A DNA stretch of 64,000 bases. Source: Yponomeuta sedellus (lineage: Eukaryota > Arthropoda > Insecta > Lepidoptera > Yponomeutidae). The DNA lies in contig OW203727.1 in NCBI GenBank assembly GCA_934045075.1, positions 20,729,811 to 20,793,810 of the forward strand, in the 5' to 3' direction. The notes under the pieces are model-generated. The model ran no database searches, was not told where the DNA came from, and was given only the letters and a program-made list of their open reading frames with translations. Made by a program: the position numbers and the translations under genes. This document shows positions 22,901 to 37,900 of this stretch, one piece after another (the stretch's first letter is position 1; each line of letters starts with the position of its first letter).

Positions 22901-25900
22901 CCTATAAATAGGTTTTTAAAATTGTCCTTAGCACGGGTTAGTGCATTAAAAAAAAAGAATATGACTACTATAATAGGTATGTTTAAATGGAACGTAGTTA
23001 TCATTTACTAACAACATTTTTTAATGTTTTGCAAACTTGACTATTATCCATTTTCTTGTTATTTTCAATCTATCAATTCAAGATAATCACTTAATTGATA
23101 TCTAGAAATTTTGTTCCTGATTACATTTTAAGTGACGTAGTTTCCTACAGTAAAATTGTACACAATACAACAACTGCGCCAGAAATATCAGACGGTTTCT
23201 CTTATAGCGAAGACTCATATTTACCGCCACGCTTTTCCAGCGACAGCGGTCTACGGCCCGCCGCCGGCGCATATTGACTCGTACCCTCCCAGCGCGTACG
23301 GGGCGCCCACTGCGCCAGCGCATTACGCTCATACAGCGCCCTCTGCTGTCGGACCCACCGGATTCGCCGGTCACAAGTACCCGGCGCATTTAGACGGTAA
23401 GAGCTTAAAGCCCCTAGAAAGTTTTAAATGATAAAAATATAACTCATGATCTAAGACATACACAACACTAGTTTATCACCATTATTAAACGACTATCACT
23501 GGAGGTCACTGACTTCTCATTTGTAACTTTCCTTGGGGTGAAAGGGAAATTTTTGTTTATTCAGATATGTTGGTCAGCTAGTGTGATGTGTCAAGGAAAT
23601 GTTACAGATATGATGCCCACATAGTAAAGAATAACTGGCATTATAGGTATAGTCTGCGACAGTCCACGATAGCTAGTATCGAACACGAACATAACAGAAT
23701 CCTGGATGTCGCTTACTATGCCTCGACTAGGCCTTTGTGATATCAAAGGCACATATAAAAATCCACACACACTACTACATAAAATCTTAATAAGATGTAC
23801 TAAAACTCCGCAAACGAAAGATTCATATAAAACTTCTGGTTTCTCAGGTTCTTAGAATTTAAATTCAATTATCACATAATTGAAAACAGACAACATACTC
23901 CACAATAGATGACGATAGTACCTACCACTAACTAGATCCAGTTACTTCACGTTATAAAACAATGAAATGAAGATAACAAGACTGCCGGTAACAACATGTC
24001 AGCAAAATCACTTGATTGTAAAATTACACACAAACACAACCGAGAAGTTGAAGTTATCTAATAGGTTTAAAATAATTTCGGAGCAACGAAGCGGAACGAT
24101 GTCTTTGGACGCTGTAACGAATCGCAATGTACAGTTATATAACGCAAAACAAACCCAGGGGCTAGATTAAAACAAAAAAATAGTAAAGAAAACTATTCGA
24201 TCAAAAAGTAGTCATTGAATTCAAGCATGCAAGAAAAAAGACGCTTGAAATTAAATCTGAGCAAGAAAAGCTAGTCCGACATAAATATTGAAGTGGAGCA
24301 ATACATTTTAATAAAGTAATCTTGAACTAGATTGAAACAACTTTCGTTAGCTTCTGCGACCATACCGAGGTTTAATGAGTAATATTCATAAAAGACTCGC
24401 TTCTAACAAAAGTAGCACACGCTTGCCAAATTGTGTAAGACGCCGGGTCAAACATTATCATTTTTGAACGTCCAAAATATATTGATTCTAGCGGAAGTAA
24501 AAGTTGCATAAGACGAGCTTAAAGTATCGTTAACTTCGTTAAAATGTTGCACAATGAAGATGAAAAATGTGATATTTAAATTAGTAACTTTTTACCAAAC
24601 GCAATTAGCCCATGAAGATTTTAGAGAATCTATTGTAACGTTAGTATTAAATAAATATAAAGTTAATTTAGCAAAATGGTAGCATAATTGGTAATGTCTA
24701 GGCGATCTACTAGTAAATTATACCTACTCAAGACTCAAAATGCAAATTTCAAATGACTTATCGAGGTCATAAAATACTTGTTTTCTAGTATGAAACAGTA
24801 GGTATGTCTTAAGAATATTTCGAATAGATATAAAATTAAGCACGAACATCGTGATGGAACAATAGATCTATTATGCATGAAGCTGCTTGCAATACACGCA
24901 TCAATGAACGTGCACTAGGATCAGATTTATTACATTCATGCGTTGAATATAGATTACCTAACGAATAAAATGCTTAAATGTTATTAATACGAGTAATAAT
25001 GAACTTAAAAAAAATGTAAACGTAATATTTAATGCTACTGAAATAATAATAAAATAAGCCGAACAAAATAATACTAAAAACAAAAAAAAATCAACACCTG
25101 AATTTTAGTAAAAAGTAACTTGACCTCCTTTAGTTGTAGGTGGTACAACTAATGTGCAATTGTGGATTAGGGAAAAAATGCTCAAGCTGCTAATTGTTAT
25201 TAATGTTCAAAACTTTTGGTAAATTTTGGTCATCACCCTTACTGATTGAGGTCGGTTGACGTCTGAATGATTTACAGAGCTTATAGCCGTGTCATCGGTT
25301 GTCGATGAGGAAAACGAAGTCCAACCACCGCCAGAACCTTCGTCGCAGTTATTAGAAGCATATTACAACTTAATAGATTCAGTTTTATGGTAAGACGCTG
25401 AACAAAACTGCGCATCTGGGTTACTGTTCTGAAGAACGAAATTCAAAATTGTCTTTCAAGTTTTGACTCGGGGCTATCGTTCCTCACATACATGATCGTT
25501 GTACTAGTCAAGTGTCAAATCTTAAGTGTACATTTTAGAGTTTTGGATTTCAGAAAACTACTCACACTTTCTTTGGTGCGACTTTTCTGTCAAATTCCAA
25601 TCAAGTAGTGTCTTTAGTTTGGGTGCCTTATTCTTACTTTTTTCAATATCATTAGTCTATTTTTCATTATGTGTTATCCTCAATGCTTGTCTTCATTTAA
25701 ATCCTGTCTAACTTACGTGATTAATTAAAATTAACTGATTTTTTCCCTAATAAATTTTATCAATAATTTTAACGACATGGATATTCAAGTGTGTAAGAAA
25801 TTACAGTCTTCGCTCGGCGTTCGTTTACATAAAACCGAAGACTTTCCCTTTTCAAACGGAAACAGTGTGCACGTGACGAAACAACTCGAAAACCGTGTGA

Positions 25901-28900
25901 CACACAAACGGATGGACGTTTTAAAAAAAACCTTACCCAATAACGTTTAGTTTGGCAACATGTTACACGTGAAACTAAGTGAGGATTCAAAACTAGATTA
26001 TCTAAATCTATGTCAAATGTTAATACTAAAATGACCTAGGGTTAGGTCATGATTCTTCTTTGCTCAAATTGCCAAATACCTTACCGGCCTTAGTCAAACA
26101 AGTTAGCCTACATACATTGTTCCTTAAGACAGGTCAGCTTTATATCGCAGAGAAGGTGTTTTCTGCAACAAGCGGCTTAAGGTTTGTGAAGTCATTAGAG
26201 CTGTGTGAAAAACAAGAGATAATAGAAAAGGAAGCTTAGTCAATTAATATTTTTTGCTTCGATACGGGTCCTATTTTTGTTCCGATTGAATATCTCACTC
26301 AGATTTAATAACCCAATTATTTATCCTGCAAGCTAGGGTCCCTTGACTTATGTTAACCAGGTAAGGAGACCATAAACATGGAAACGCACTCAGAGTGAGG
26401 CTATTTGTACAAATCAATCACGGCAGTCACCGGGGATCGAGGATTGTCGATGGCTAACGTTACCGCTAGATAACGAGACAGTCTGAAACGAAAAAATCTT
26501 CAGATTAGTAGCAGGCTCAGTCGGTCCTGATGCACCGCCGTGTCCGGCCATGCTTCTTTTTCTTGAGGCTCGTAATTGACGACACTTCATTAGTTGTAAG
26601 CTCCCCATATTCTTCTCCAATCAATAGCAGGTGGCCAATATTATTAGCTAATGCCTGTATTATTCCGTAGTACTAATCAAGTGAGCCAAGTAATATCATG
26701 ACGTCGTAAGCGATAATGATTGACGAAAGAAATATATCGAGCGAATGTGGGTGGAAAAACTAGCAAAGAACCTCCCAGGCGGAACATACTTTGACCAAAT
26801 AGGGGATGCATTAGCAAAGAACAAGATAAAAAGTAGCAAACCCTGGTCCTCCCCTCCGGGATACAGGTGTGAGCTTATGTTATGTGAGGTTATGTGAGTT
26901 TAACAGCTTCATATTGGTCTTAATTCGTTCATTCTTGATCCAAGACCACGGTCATAAAGTATATATCAATTGTGTCTTCTGATAACTATATACTAATGAA
27001 ATATATAGGTACTAATATTTCACTATTTAGACTACTATTATAAAAACGAAAATAAACCTAAAACCTATTCTCTAATTTAAATAAAATATTTGAATCAGAT
27101 CGCTGTCAGGCGCGAGAGTACTAAGAAGGCTGGTGGCATTGGCTCGCTGTATGACAAGGCTGTTGTTATGTTAACTTGTCTTTATTTCACACTGAAATGT
27201 CCAATGCCCTTTGAGAAAGTAGTCTGGGCAGTAAAGAAGTTGAACCAACAATTTATTTTGAACTTTCCTTTTGCATATACGCATTTCGCATTGCTTTAAT
27301 AATACCATCTATAAAGAAGAAAAGTGCTAATCATGCTAACGATAATTAGGCAGATGCGTTCGATGAAGACATTTGAATTGCTCAAGCAGGGTTGAAGATC
27401 AAGGATGTGATAATCATTTGCTAATGGGTGATTAGTGTTTGGTCATCAGTCATTTGCTTAAGTAATGAGACAGTGAGGACCCCAATGAATGATAAATGAT
27501 GAATGATAGTTAAGGCTAGTTGAAGTGATAACGTTTACATGACACATTCACTTGTCCTGCTTCCATAGGATACCCTGTCAAGGACATCACAAATTATTTT
27601 TCAAATGCTTTTGGGATTAGCAGGAGTTAAATGTGCAAATAAAAGTTGCTGGAAATCAATAAATAAACCTCTCGGTTCGGTAATTAAATTAGTCCCGAAA
27701 CTAAATAGAACCAAATTTCGAAACCGGACATGCATGCAGTAATCAAGGTTGATGAAGCGAAAGAGATTCAAAGAAAAGTGTGACAAGTGACCCTGGTCTC
27801 TTTCTTCCCTTCCGGGATAAAAAGGTGTTTATATACGTAATGCATACGTATATCCGTCATGCATATTATGGGGCTGACATGGTCACCAAGTGACAAATGC
27901 CCCGCAAATAAAATTTATTACAAAAAGACTAACTGGATTATAGATAATTAATTGCGAAACCCAAAAAAAGTATTACAGGTGATTACATCCACTGACTACT
28001 ATATATACCTGCCACATCTATCGCGTGTGATATTTGTCACGCAGAAATACCAATACCATATGGTATTTCTGCGTGACAAATCCGTTCATATAAGTATTCC
28101 TGGTGTATAATAAAGTATATTCTATTCTAGTTATTATTGCATGATTATCGACAATCACCCAACCTTTCTAATTTACTTATATCATTGGTGGGGTTTCTAA
28201 TGTGACTTTGATATTTTGTTGAAGAAACAACTATGTGTCATCTATTGACGCAAGGATCAGAACGCGTTAGACTTTCACTTCGTTAGACTGCGTATTAGCC
28301 TAGGCATTTCCGAACGTTCCTAAAATCTGTCCCCAATTCTGATACTTTTGATATTGGTACCACTATCAATCGCTGTCTTTTTGATTATTGAGCTATGAGG
28401 CAAGTACGAAATACACGAACTGGAAGAGAGTCAAAGGCACGAGACATGTGGAAGAAGATTGTGGAGGAGGCCAAGACCCACAAAGGGTTGTAGCGCCATA
28501 GGAAGAAGAAGAAGAAGAGGCAAGTACGAATAAAGTTACGCCTCGTCTCCGCTTATCATCAGATGACAGACGATGCAGACAGTAAATATTGGGTGTGATG
28601 GATTGGGACATAAACATGATTTCACAACTTTTTATTAAAAACAAATCAACTTAAAAAAATACGCCTAGTGCGTAAAGAAAAGTTTGATGTCCGCCACCTT
28701 GACTAAAATGGGAATTACCGAAATCGGACCTCATGATGAAGAATTAAAGCTGAACAAATTAAAAAAATATTACGATTATTGAAATAATACGTTCTTCGTT
28801 TTTAATGTCGATAAACAAAGTTGCTTCCTGTCTTGGCACTTACTAAGAAGGTAATGAAACTTGATAAGTCGAGACTCAAATCGGAGTCCCGTAAATTGAA

Positions 28901-31900
28901 AAGACTATTCTGAGAAGTATACAAAACATCATAAATTAATATATGCTGGTGAATTAAAAGAACTTTGTTAGAATCGTGGCAAGAAGCAAACTCTAGAAGA
29001 AGCAAAGCATATGTCTACCCCTTCATGATATATCTGTGTAACTATATATGGATACGGCCCTTTATCTTAGGAGAACTTATTACTGTATCTTATTGGTACC
29101 ATACGTTTCAAGTGATTGTGGTAATCGGTTATTATCGCATGAAACAAACTGGTCTAGGATTAAAATGGTTAGAGCGTTTGCCTTAACTGGTTCAATTAGA
29201 ACTTTCCAAAAGTGAGCATCACTTCCTAGGAAATTGTAGTATTCTGAAATTAGACCCTGTTAGAAGCGGGTCTGAGAGAGTTATGTAATATCGGACATTC
29301 TCTCATCCATGGCCCTCATTTTTCCATTCAGACAGGTAGGTATGGTGAATCGCTTGTCGCCCCGGCTGCCAGAGTGATCTTAAACTATCACGAAGTTAAA
29401 GCAACACAGGGCGCGTTCAGTGCATGGATGGGTAACCATTTATGACTAAAGCTAGTGGCATTTTTTCGACCTGTTCCGTTCTTTGCAAGGCACGTTTAGC
29501 AGTTGGTGCCGGCTGCCATCGATAGATGGCGGTCGTTAAGCCAAGTCAGCGGCCTTCGGGCGGCTTCAAACTTCAAAGGTCTTACTGTCAGAATACAGTA
29601 AGACTAGCCACTAGTCTTGCAGGCATTCACCAATCCGGTCTTGGCCAAACAGGAATTTGTTTAAGTGGTTAATTTAAATGTAGCCTAACTGGCTGTCTCT
29701 TTTTGCGTTGTACTTACTATACATGTTTGGTGGAGTATGGCCAATACCTTCAACAGGGAAGAGACCCTTGCCCCTTGGTGGAGACATACCATTATGTCTC
29801 CACCTTGTTCATGATAATGATGATGAAGAATGGTGCATACCCGATGCGATTATCCTATCCATGTAAACAAACCATTTATAGAAATAACATTTTCAACATG
29901 CATTGGTTAGGTGTAGACTGAATTTGTATGATAAAAGTGACACACTTCTCGAAGTGAATTCTTATAAGGTAATATGCAGCATGAGTTTCATTAGGCTGCA
30001 ACTTATCTTATTGCATTATTACCTCCCGAGATTAGAACTCACCCAACAACAATAAGTGGGTACCAACCCACTTAGTATCCTAGAGTCTAACGAAAACTTA
30101 TGTCTCCAAAAGACTTTATTATATAACTCATGCTCATGATTTGAGCAGGGCCCAAGCAAAATCATCTTTAATTTCTGACGAGTAAGTTTCGCTTTCGAAC
30201 ACAGAGTTTTTTGGTGTGCGTTTCAAAGAGGCCTAAGCTCTCTCCTGTAAAATAAACCTTAAATTCCTAAGCACTGCATAAGACTAAGGTCGGCTTTTCT
30301 TCGAGAAAATTATTTGCGTGGAGTGAATGTGACAGTAAAAGTATGAGAAGGTCCCACGCTCACTTAGCCAGTTTTTGCCACATTTCTGTTAGACAGACGG
30401 TTTTCTAATTATTATAATGAAGTTTAATCTCGGTGGAATAAAACTGCCGACACTTTTGTAGGTATTCCAGAAGATGTTGTGGATTAAATGTGATGGCGGT
30501 CGAATTGTACAGACAGTTCCAGTTAGCTTTTTTATGTAGTGATACCCTCTAGTTCTAGATGGAACTGAAACATGGTTGGCTGCATTATTTTATTGAAATA
30601 ATCAGACTCGAGTGGGAGTGGGATCGAATATTGAAAAAACATACCAACAATCAAACCAAATAAATTATTTTTATTAAAAAATTTACTTAATGAACGTCAA
30701 ATTTGTTAGTTTCACAATTTATAGATTATGTGGTAGCAAAGAAACTCCGCATTCATTATTTTCATAACAAATTTTAAATGAAATAACAGAGTTTTCAACT
30801 CAAAAATGATTGAACGTTAGACACAATCGTCTAAGTACCTTTTAGTATTAATAAACTATGTAATACCAGACATCAGTGTCTTCTAAATAATCCTTGATAG
30901 TAATATAAGCTTTTCTGCACAAAGTGTGCTTAACAGATTTTTTAAACCGCATCGGAGACAACTCTAATAGAAAATTTATCTAATCTCTTTAAATAAACCT
31001 TTCTTATTTTTCCCTTCCCCTATTTTTGCCTTCACTCATAAACAGATAGAAAAAGAGAGTAGAAATACCGCGCGTTAACGCCTCAAACACTCAAGTTTCC
31101 TCACGATATTTTTCTTCGAGTGGACAGCCACTGACAATCAAAGATCACAAATGTACGTAACAAAAAAAACTGCGGAATCGACGCTAAGATCTAAAAACTG
31201 TTAGACTTCAATTCTGTTAACACCAACCGGAAAGGCCACCGAATTTGATAAGGTCTCTTTAATTTGCTTCCAAAGCGGCAGTTAAGGTGCGTTAACAAAC
31301 AGTGTGTTAACAAACGCCGCCAATGGAAAAAAATCATAACTTGTTTTTTAATACGTTTTTTTTTTAAAGTAAACATCAAACATCTTAACTACTTTAGACC
31401 AGTTTCTGAATTGAGAATTTTGATTAGTAAATACTTAACTGTACTACAGCTTTCTCTGAATTTCGCAGCAAAGAGCGTGACGTGTACGTAAGTATTTACT
31501 CAGAAATTTACCCTGTAACATCTATATTCAGAACTTACAGTTCAACAATCTAGGATTTAATAGATATCCGAAAAAAAAACGATAAACGATCATCCTAGGA
31601 TGTTAATACAACGTTCGAAGCTGAATGTTCTAAAAATAGTTATCACAGTTGTTAAGATTTCTCATGTTCACTTTTAGATAAAAAAGTATTATAGAACAAG
31701 TAACGATTTTTATTCTATTGGTGGCTCGAGTTAGCACCCTCCAGCGCTTAACAGGTTTATCAGCTGTTAGCAGAATGAGCGGTCATCGTTTAGGCAGTGA
31801 AAGTGCTCGCCAGTATTATGTCACGGAACCAGTTCATTTGCCGCTTATACCATCGTGAAGTCAGTGGAGTTGCATGTAAACAATAAGGCCTTATTGCTGT

Positions 31901-34900
31901 GGGATAAGGTTGATAATTGTGGGGAAATATCTAGGAAATGGTGGCAGTTTGTGCTTATCTAAAATGACACACATATAGGTCAACTTGTTCATGGCGTAGT
32001 AGTATGGCGTACATTTCGTAAGAAAGCAATCTTACTAAGCGTAAGATTGCTTTCTTACGAAATGTATGTGGGCAGAGTAAACTAGCAGATAATAGTCGAG
32101 AAACGAACTTACTCATACTTAAGGAAAAAACTTCGTTATCAACCCTTGGATGTCCCCACTGCTGGGGCACGGGTCTCTTCCTGCGTCGCAGGAAGCTTAG
32201 GCCATACTCCACCACGGGGGCCAAGTCCGGGTTGGTGGAGGATTGTAAGACAGTGGCGGGCCTTACTGAGGAAAAAACTTATCAAAAAGAAATTATACCT
32301 ACCCTTATGAGTAGTTTCTATGAAAAATCTTATGAGGATACCATTTATACTATTTTTATTTTTAATGCACTAACCCGTGCTAAGGAACAAATTTAAAAAC
32401 CTATTTAGAGGCTAAAAATTTCACCCATGCCGGGATTAGAACCCGCAACCTCTGGCTATCCGTGCCAGCGCTCTATTGTAGAGCTCAATTGGTAGAGCGC
32501 TGGCACGGATAGCCAGAGGTTGCGGGATCGAATCCCGGCATGGGTGAAATTTTTAGCCTCTAAATAGGTTTTTAAAAAAGGATACCATTTCTTTTCTATT
32601 ATGATAATCTCAGTTGTAAGCACGATCTAAGTCTTCTTAACGAAATGGCAAAGTTTCATTGCACATACTGTATGTAAATATACTCCTTAGTCAATCAATT
32701 CACACTTTTCTATTATTTTCGTCACGAGACAATAATGCATTTTCAGTGGATACGGTAATTGAATAATTCAATAGTAATTGCGAAGTTTCAGATTTGCCAA
32801 ACTTCATCTGCCTACCTTGGAAGTTGAGTAAGAGCTGGGAATGCAAAAACTTCGACCTTCACGTAACGAGATGATGTTTTATACAGCGTCAGTGGCACCT
32901 TCAATAACACTAGATAGGCGAAGAGACCATTCGGACACTGAATGAATGGAATGGAATGAATGAACGAATGAATGAATGAGTGTGTGCGTGACTGAGTAAG
33001 TGAGTGAGTGAGTGAGTGAGTGAGTGAGTGAGTGAGTGAGTGAGTGAGTGAGTGAGTGGGTGGGTGGTTGGGTGAGTGAGTGAGTGAGTGAGTGAGTGAG
33101 TGAGTGAGTGAGTGAGTGAGTGAGTGAGTGAGTGAGTGAGTGAGTGAGTGAGTGAGTGAGTGGGTGAGTGAGTGAGTGAGTGAGTGAGTGAGTGAATGAG
33201 TGAGTGAGTGGGTGAGTGAGTGAGTGAGTGAGTGACTGAGTTAATGAGTGAATGAATTAATGGGTATCGAACTAATGAATACATGAATGACTGACTGATC
33301 GAATGAATGAAATTCTAATCAGTACTGGAAATGAATATAGACTTTCGTTCCCAATACTTAGAAGGCAAAGGTAATACATCCTCTATGGAGCATTGTATAC
33401 CTTTCCCTTTAAGGACCCTGAAAATATAATAAGCATGCCAGAAACGCGGTTTAAAAATGTGTGAAGCACTCGTTGTGCCAAGATGTTATTTAGACGACAA
33501 AGATGTCTGGAATTAAAGACAGTTCGATGCATGAGCTCTAGGTTTTAGAATGATTAAGTAAACTCGTTAAGTAACGACTTTGAAAAAAGTAAGTTAGTGG
33601 TTGTTTTGTCTTTTATTTCTCCAAAATTATCTAGAATTTAAAATGGACACCTAGTTTAACTTATAACGTTCATTAAGTCACAGTTTCTTCAAAAAACTTT
33701 TAAACGTTTCGTAGGTAACTACTTATATTTTGTGGAATTACCGATGATTTCCAGACATCACCGATAATTTCCAGGAATTACTGATTTCCAGTACCACTGG
33801 AAGATGTATCAATAATCTTGTTAATTTATTGATTAATATCAACCCTTTGTTATGAACCCCACTGCTGGGGCAGGGGTCTGCATCACAGGATGGTTAGGCC
33901 ATACTCCACCACGGGGGCCAGGAACGGGTTGGTGAAGGATTGTAAGGCAGTGGCGGGTCTTACTGTCAGAAGTTATGAAGCCGCCCATAAGGCCTCCGAC
34001 GTGAGACATCTGAATAATCTCATTGCGTAGATGCAAAGGCGAACCATTTTTTATAACGTGTCTGTTACATAACCATAGGTTAGAAAGGATGTTCAGTTGA
34101 ATTATTTCTCCGAAATGTTAGGCGAAAAAATACCGTTATTACCAGCCAAAATGATACACCGGTACTCAAGAAATATAGTTTATTGGTAGAAACCTATAAT
34201 TTGTAAGCATTGTAAAACGACCAGTTTATGTTGCATTTTCGAGCAGGAAGTCTGGGCGAGGTTGCATAAGGTTGCACAGTCAAGGCGCGGGCGCAGGTGA
34301 AAGAACACCACGTGAAATCATTACGGTCAGATCGATCAATAGAGAACATGCAAAAAAAAAATATCATCGGGGTGGACATCCTAAAAGGTAGATGATAGCA
34401 TATTGTTTTTTTCTCTACGATTGATCTTTTCTGTCGCTAAAAGTCAATAAAGTCACGTGGTACAAAAACTCTTGATTTAGATCGAGGTCATAGTTTCCAT
34501 TCCTGATGAAGGTCGCCGTATTTTTACAAATGGGCTCATTCTTGATGTACATCCATGGTAGTGATATTATTGGTTGGTCACCATGTTACAGAGAGTCCTA
34601 GTTTAGGACCAGAATAACGGATGGTATTGTGTGTAAGTTATTATTCAAAGTCTTGGATTTTGTCTATGTATTTATTGTATTAAATCTATCGTCGCGTTAG
34701 CATCTATAACATAAGCCATTTAGTTGTACTTCACCGTCGGAGTGGTCCCTTCACAAATCTAGTGTGAGTGAAGATGCCACTGGACGCTGTATAAATAATC
34801 TCATTAACTAGATGCAAAAAGGCCAATATTATTATTAGTTGTACTTACTCGTAGTACAGGGCAAACGAGATCTGTATAATATGTCCATGAATATTAATTT

Positions 34901-37900
34901 ATTTATTTATTTATTTGTTTGTTTGTTTGTTTGTTTGTTTGTTTGTTTGTTTGTTTGTTTGTTTGTTTGTTTGTTTGTTTGTTTGTTTGTTTGTTTGTTT
35001 GTTTGTTTGTTTGTTTGTTTGTTTGTTTGTTTGTTTGTTTGTTTGTTTGTTTGTTTGTTTGTTTGTTTGTTTGTTTGTTTGTTTGTTTGTTTATTTATTT
35101 ATTTATTAATACTTAATCCATCTAGAACAAATTTATATTTGAATTGTCCGTGATTTATATACCTTCAGACCACATGTCAAATGTTTCCTCATTTTGATAC
35201 AATAATTTAATATTTAATTGGGCGAGCAAGACAGGACGCTCCACGTGATAGCCTTAAAGGTCCCAAGTCTTCTAAACGCTTATGCTCACTGAAGATAACT
35301 GACGAGGCTACTGGTTCGTCTACCCATCCATATGTTTAGACGAAGTGCCAATACAATTCTGTAGTCAAACGCTCAGGCAGTTTGCGGTACTATCTAGCGC
35401 CACCAATGGAATAAAGATCATAAATTGTTTTAAATACGTTTTTTTTTTTTTTTTGTAAACATCAAACTCTCAATATATTTGATAAAATTTTTTAGAACCT
35501 ACAGCCTAGAACGTAGTATCATCATCCTAGGACTTAAATAAATTTCCGCTAAACTGCTATTTCTGGCGGAAATCGATTAAAGTCCTACATAGGTTGTTGA
35601 TTCTATGTTCTAGACTGTAGGTTCTAAAATTAGTTGTCATAGTGGTTAAAATTTATGATGTTTAATTAAAATACGTTTTTTTTTCACAAAAAGTAAACAT
35701 CAAACTCTCAATATCTTTGATAAAATTTTTAGAACCTACAGCCTAGAACGTAGTATCATCATCCTAGGACTTAAATCTGGCGGAAATCGATTAAAGTCCT
35801 ACATAGGTTGTTGATTCTATGTTCTAGACTGTAGGTTCTAAAATTAGTTGTCATCAAGATTTATGATGGTTAATTTAAACCAGTTATGATTTTTATTCCA
35901 TTGGTTAGCACCACAAAGCTTAATGGATCTATCCACGACTATTATTAGTTAAACTATGAACATCTATAATATAAAAATGAATCGCTGAATGTGTTGGTAA
36001 GCGCAAATCTCGAGAGCAGCTGAACCGACTTCGCTAATTCTTTTTTTAAGAATATTCCTTGAAGTACGAGGATGGTTCTTACGGAGAGAAAAATAAAAAA
36101 ATATTAAAGAATCAACTGTTAGGCGGTACGAAGTTCGCGGGGTCAGCTAGTAGTCAATAAAAGACTAAATTCTGTACTCCCGAAAAAGCGGACCAAAACT
36201 ATTTCCTTCCACAAAGGTTTCGTAAACTGATTTGAACTTATTTTGCACTTCACACGAAGATATAAGCCCGACAAACGTTTCACAACCAACAAAACAAGAA
36301 GACTATTTTTCAGCTCATCTGACAGCTGTCAAGTAGTTACGCCCGTCATGGGTGCGTTCCAAAATCAAACTTCTATTCTAAACAACTAGGCCACAAAAGA
36401 CAGAAATTTAATCAATTTTATTACGAGTACCAAGAATATGATGCAATTGGGTGTACATTCGATTCAATCATCTTCTTTGCAGAGACACCGCAGTAATTTC
36501 ATAGACGAACTTTTGTATGAAGTGTATGTAGACATCTAGGCCAACGCTCGCTTTTTGAAATCATGTCATAACTTGATGCTAATCGAAAGTGAATGTCAAT
36601 TTTTTAATAAAATAAAATTTAATTGATCAAATTACAAGTCGTCCCGAGAGGCACAGTTACTAAATAATGACGTAGTACATAATTATGTGCTTACACTTCT
36701 GGTCACCTGAACTCAATATCATTATATTTGACTACCACGTTGGTCTAGCCGTTAAGGCGCTCGGGTACTAAGACAGTGGTCGTGGGTTGGATTTCCAATG
36801 GGGGCCGCTGTACATTTGTACAAGTGGCCTCAGTCTGGGTGTATTTTCAGGTTTGTGGCGTCCTTGCCTGGTTACCATAGTGCAGGGTATCCTAGTTTGG
36901 GACCAAGTCAGGTGATTGGGTGGTGTCGACTTTATTTATTATTTATATAAACTATACCGGAAACGTTGATTTGTCTTATTAATTAGCCTACAACCTATTC
37001 TCAGACCTTTACCAAGTATACGCAATAAAATCATAGGAGGAGTTCAATAACAAACACTTTCATTATAAAACAAATCGATTTGTAGAAAAACCCACCGATC
37101 ATTTCATTTAGGTATCGTTCCACGATTATTAGGATTCCTTATTTTATAAACCAGAAAATTCTTACAAAACTATATCTTCTCTACAGCAATACTTACATAA
37201 ACTATCGCCACGCAAAACTTCACACTTCTCAAGTATCTTTCTTTACACAAGGTTACCTACCAATTTGCTTTATATACTTAGAACCAGTATAAGTACATCC
37301 AAATCTGCAAAACACTAATTCAAAACAAAAATGTTTCTAGGATTCACAGGGGAGTCACTGAACCAGGTCATACCACTAAGCTTTCGCAGCATAGGTACTT
37401 CAACAAACTTCAGTCACGCACCGACTTGACCAGCTAACCTGACCTCTTACTGACTGTTTCCGAGACAGGCCGGACCAAGCTGAGCGGGGTCCATGCCGGG
37501 CTGGTCATCCTGACGCCACTGGCTGAGCAGGGAAGCGACTTACATCACGCCCCAGCAGTCCCCGCCCATGCTCCTCTGGAGCCCCCGACCTCCTTACTAC
37601 ATTCAGCGTTCAGCGCTATCAAGAACGTATTTTCCTCCGCCGTGCCATCTCCGTCCTATGCACCAAGCAATTATTACGAAGATCTGCAAGACCAACCACC
37701 GCCACCTCCCCAACCTGTCCCTCCTTTCAAGCCCATGTCTTGGGGCGCTGTCAACTCGTACGGGGAGCCGGCTACTGTCGAAGCATACCCGGATTACAAC
37801 CCTCACCAGTACGCTGCGGCCAAGCACTCAGTGCCTACCGCCAGCCACGGCCTAACTCCAGAGAAGCTTCAAAAGATTTCCGATAACCTGGACAAGATAG

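Larger units (their letters stand above)
23397..37468 (+). other. 14-kb intron D of the secreted-protein gene
   Basis: Bounded by GTAAGA and CCGAGACAG, phase 1. 23.4-26.7 kb shows nothing I can assign. Further on are LINE-3 fragments (26.73, 27.74 kb), a LINE tail (28.42 kb), a 5S-SINE (29.39 kb), a MITE cluster (31.3-31.8 kb), SINE-A pair (32.35 kb), (GTGA)n (33.0 kb), (GTTT)n (34.9 kb), a duplicated MITE (35.4 kb) and SINE-E (36.73 kb). I found no additional exon of compatible phase, though a small one could be missed. Confidence 0.65.

Noticed and set aside
23102..23389. Minus-strand arginine-rich frame opposite exon D
   Set aside because: Shadow of the real plus-strand exon. The plus frame has correct splice sites and phases.
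32910..33284. Open frame of repeating Thr-His-Ser-Leu on the minus strand
   Set aside because: Translation of the (GTGA)n array.
34839..35153. Long open frames of repeating Cys-Leu-Phe-Val
   Set aside because: They are translations of the (GTTT)n array, open in all three frames with no independent coding evidence.
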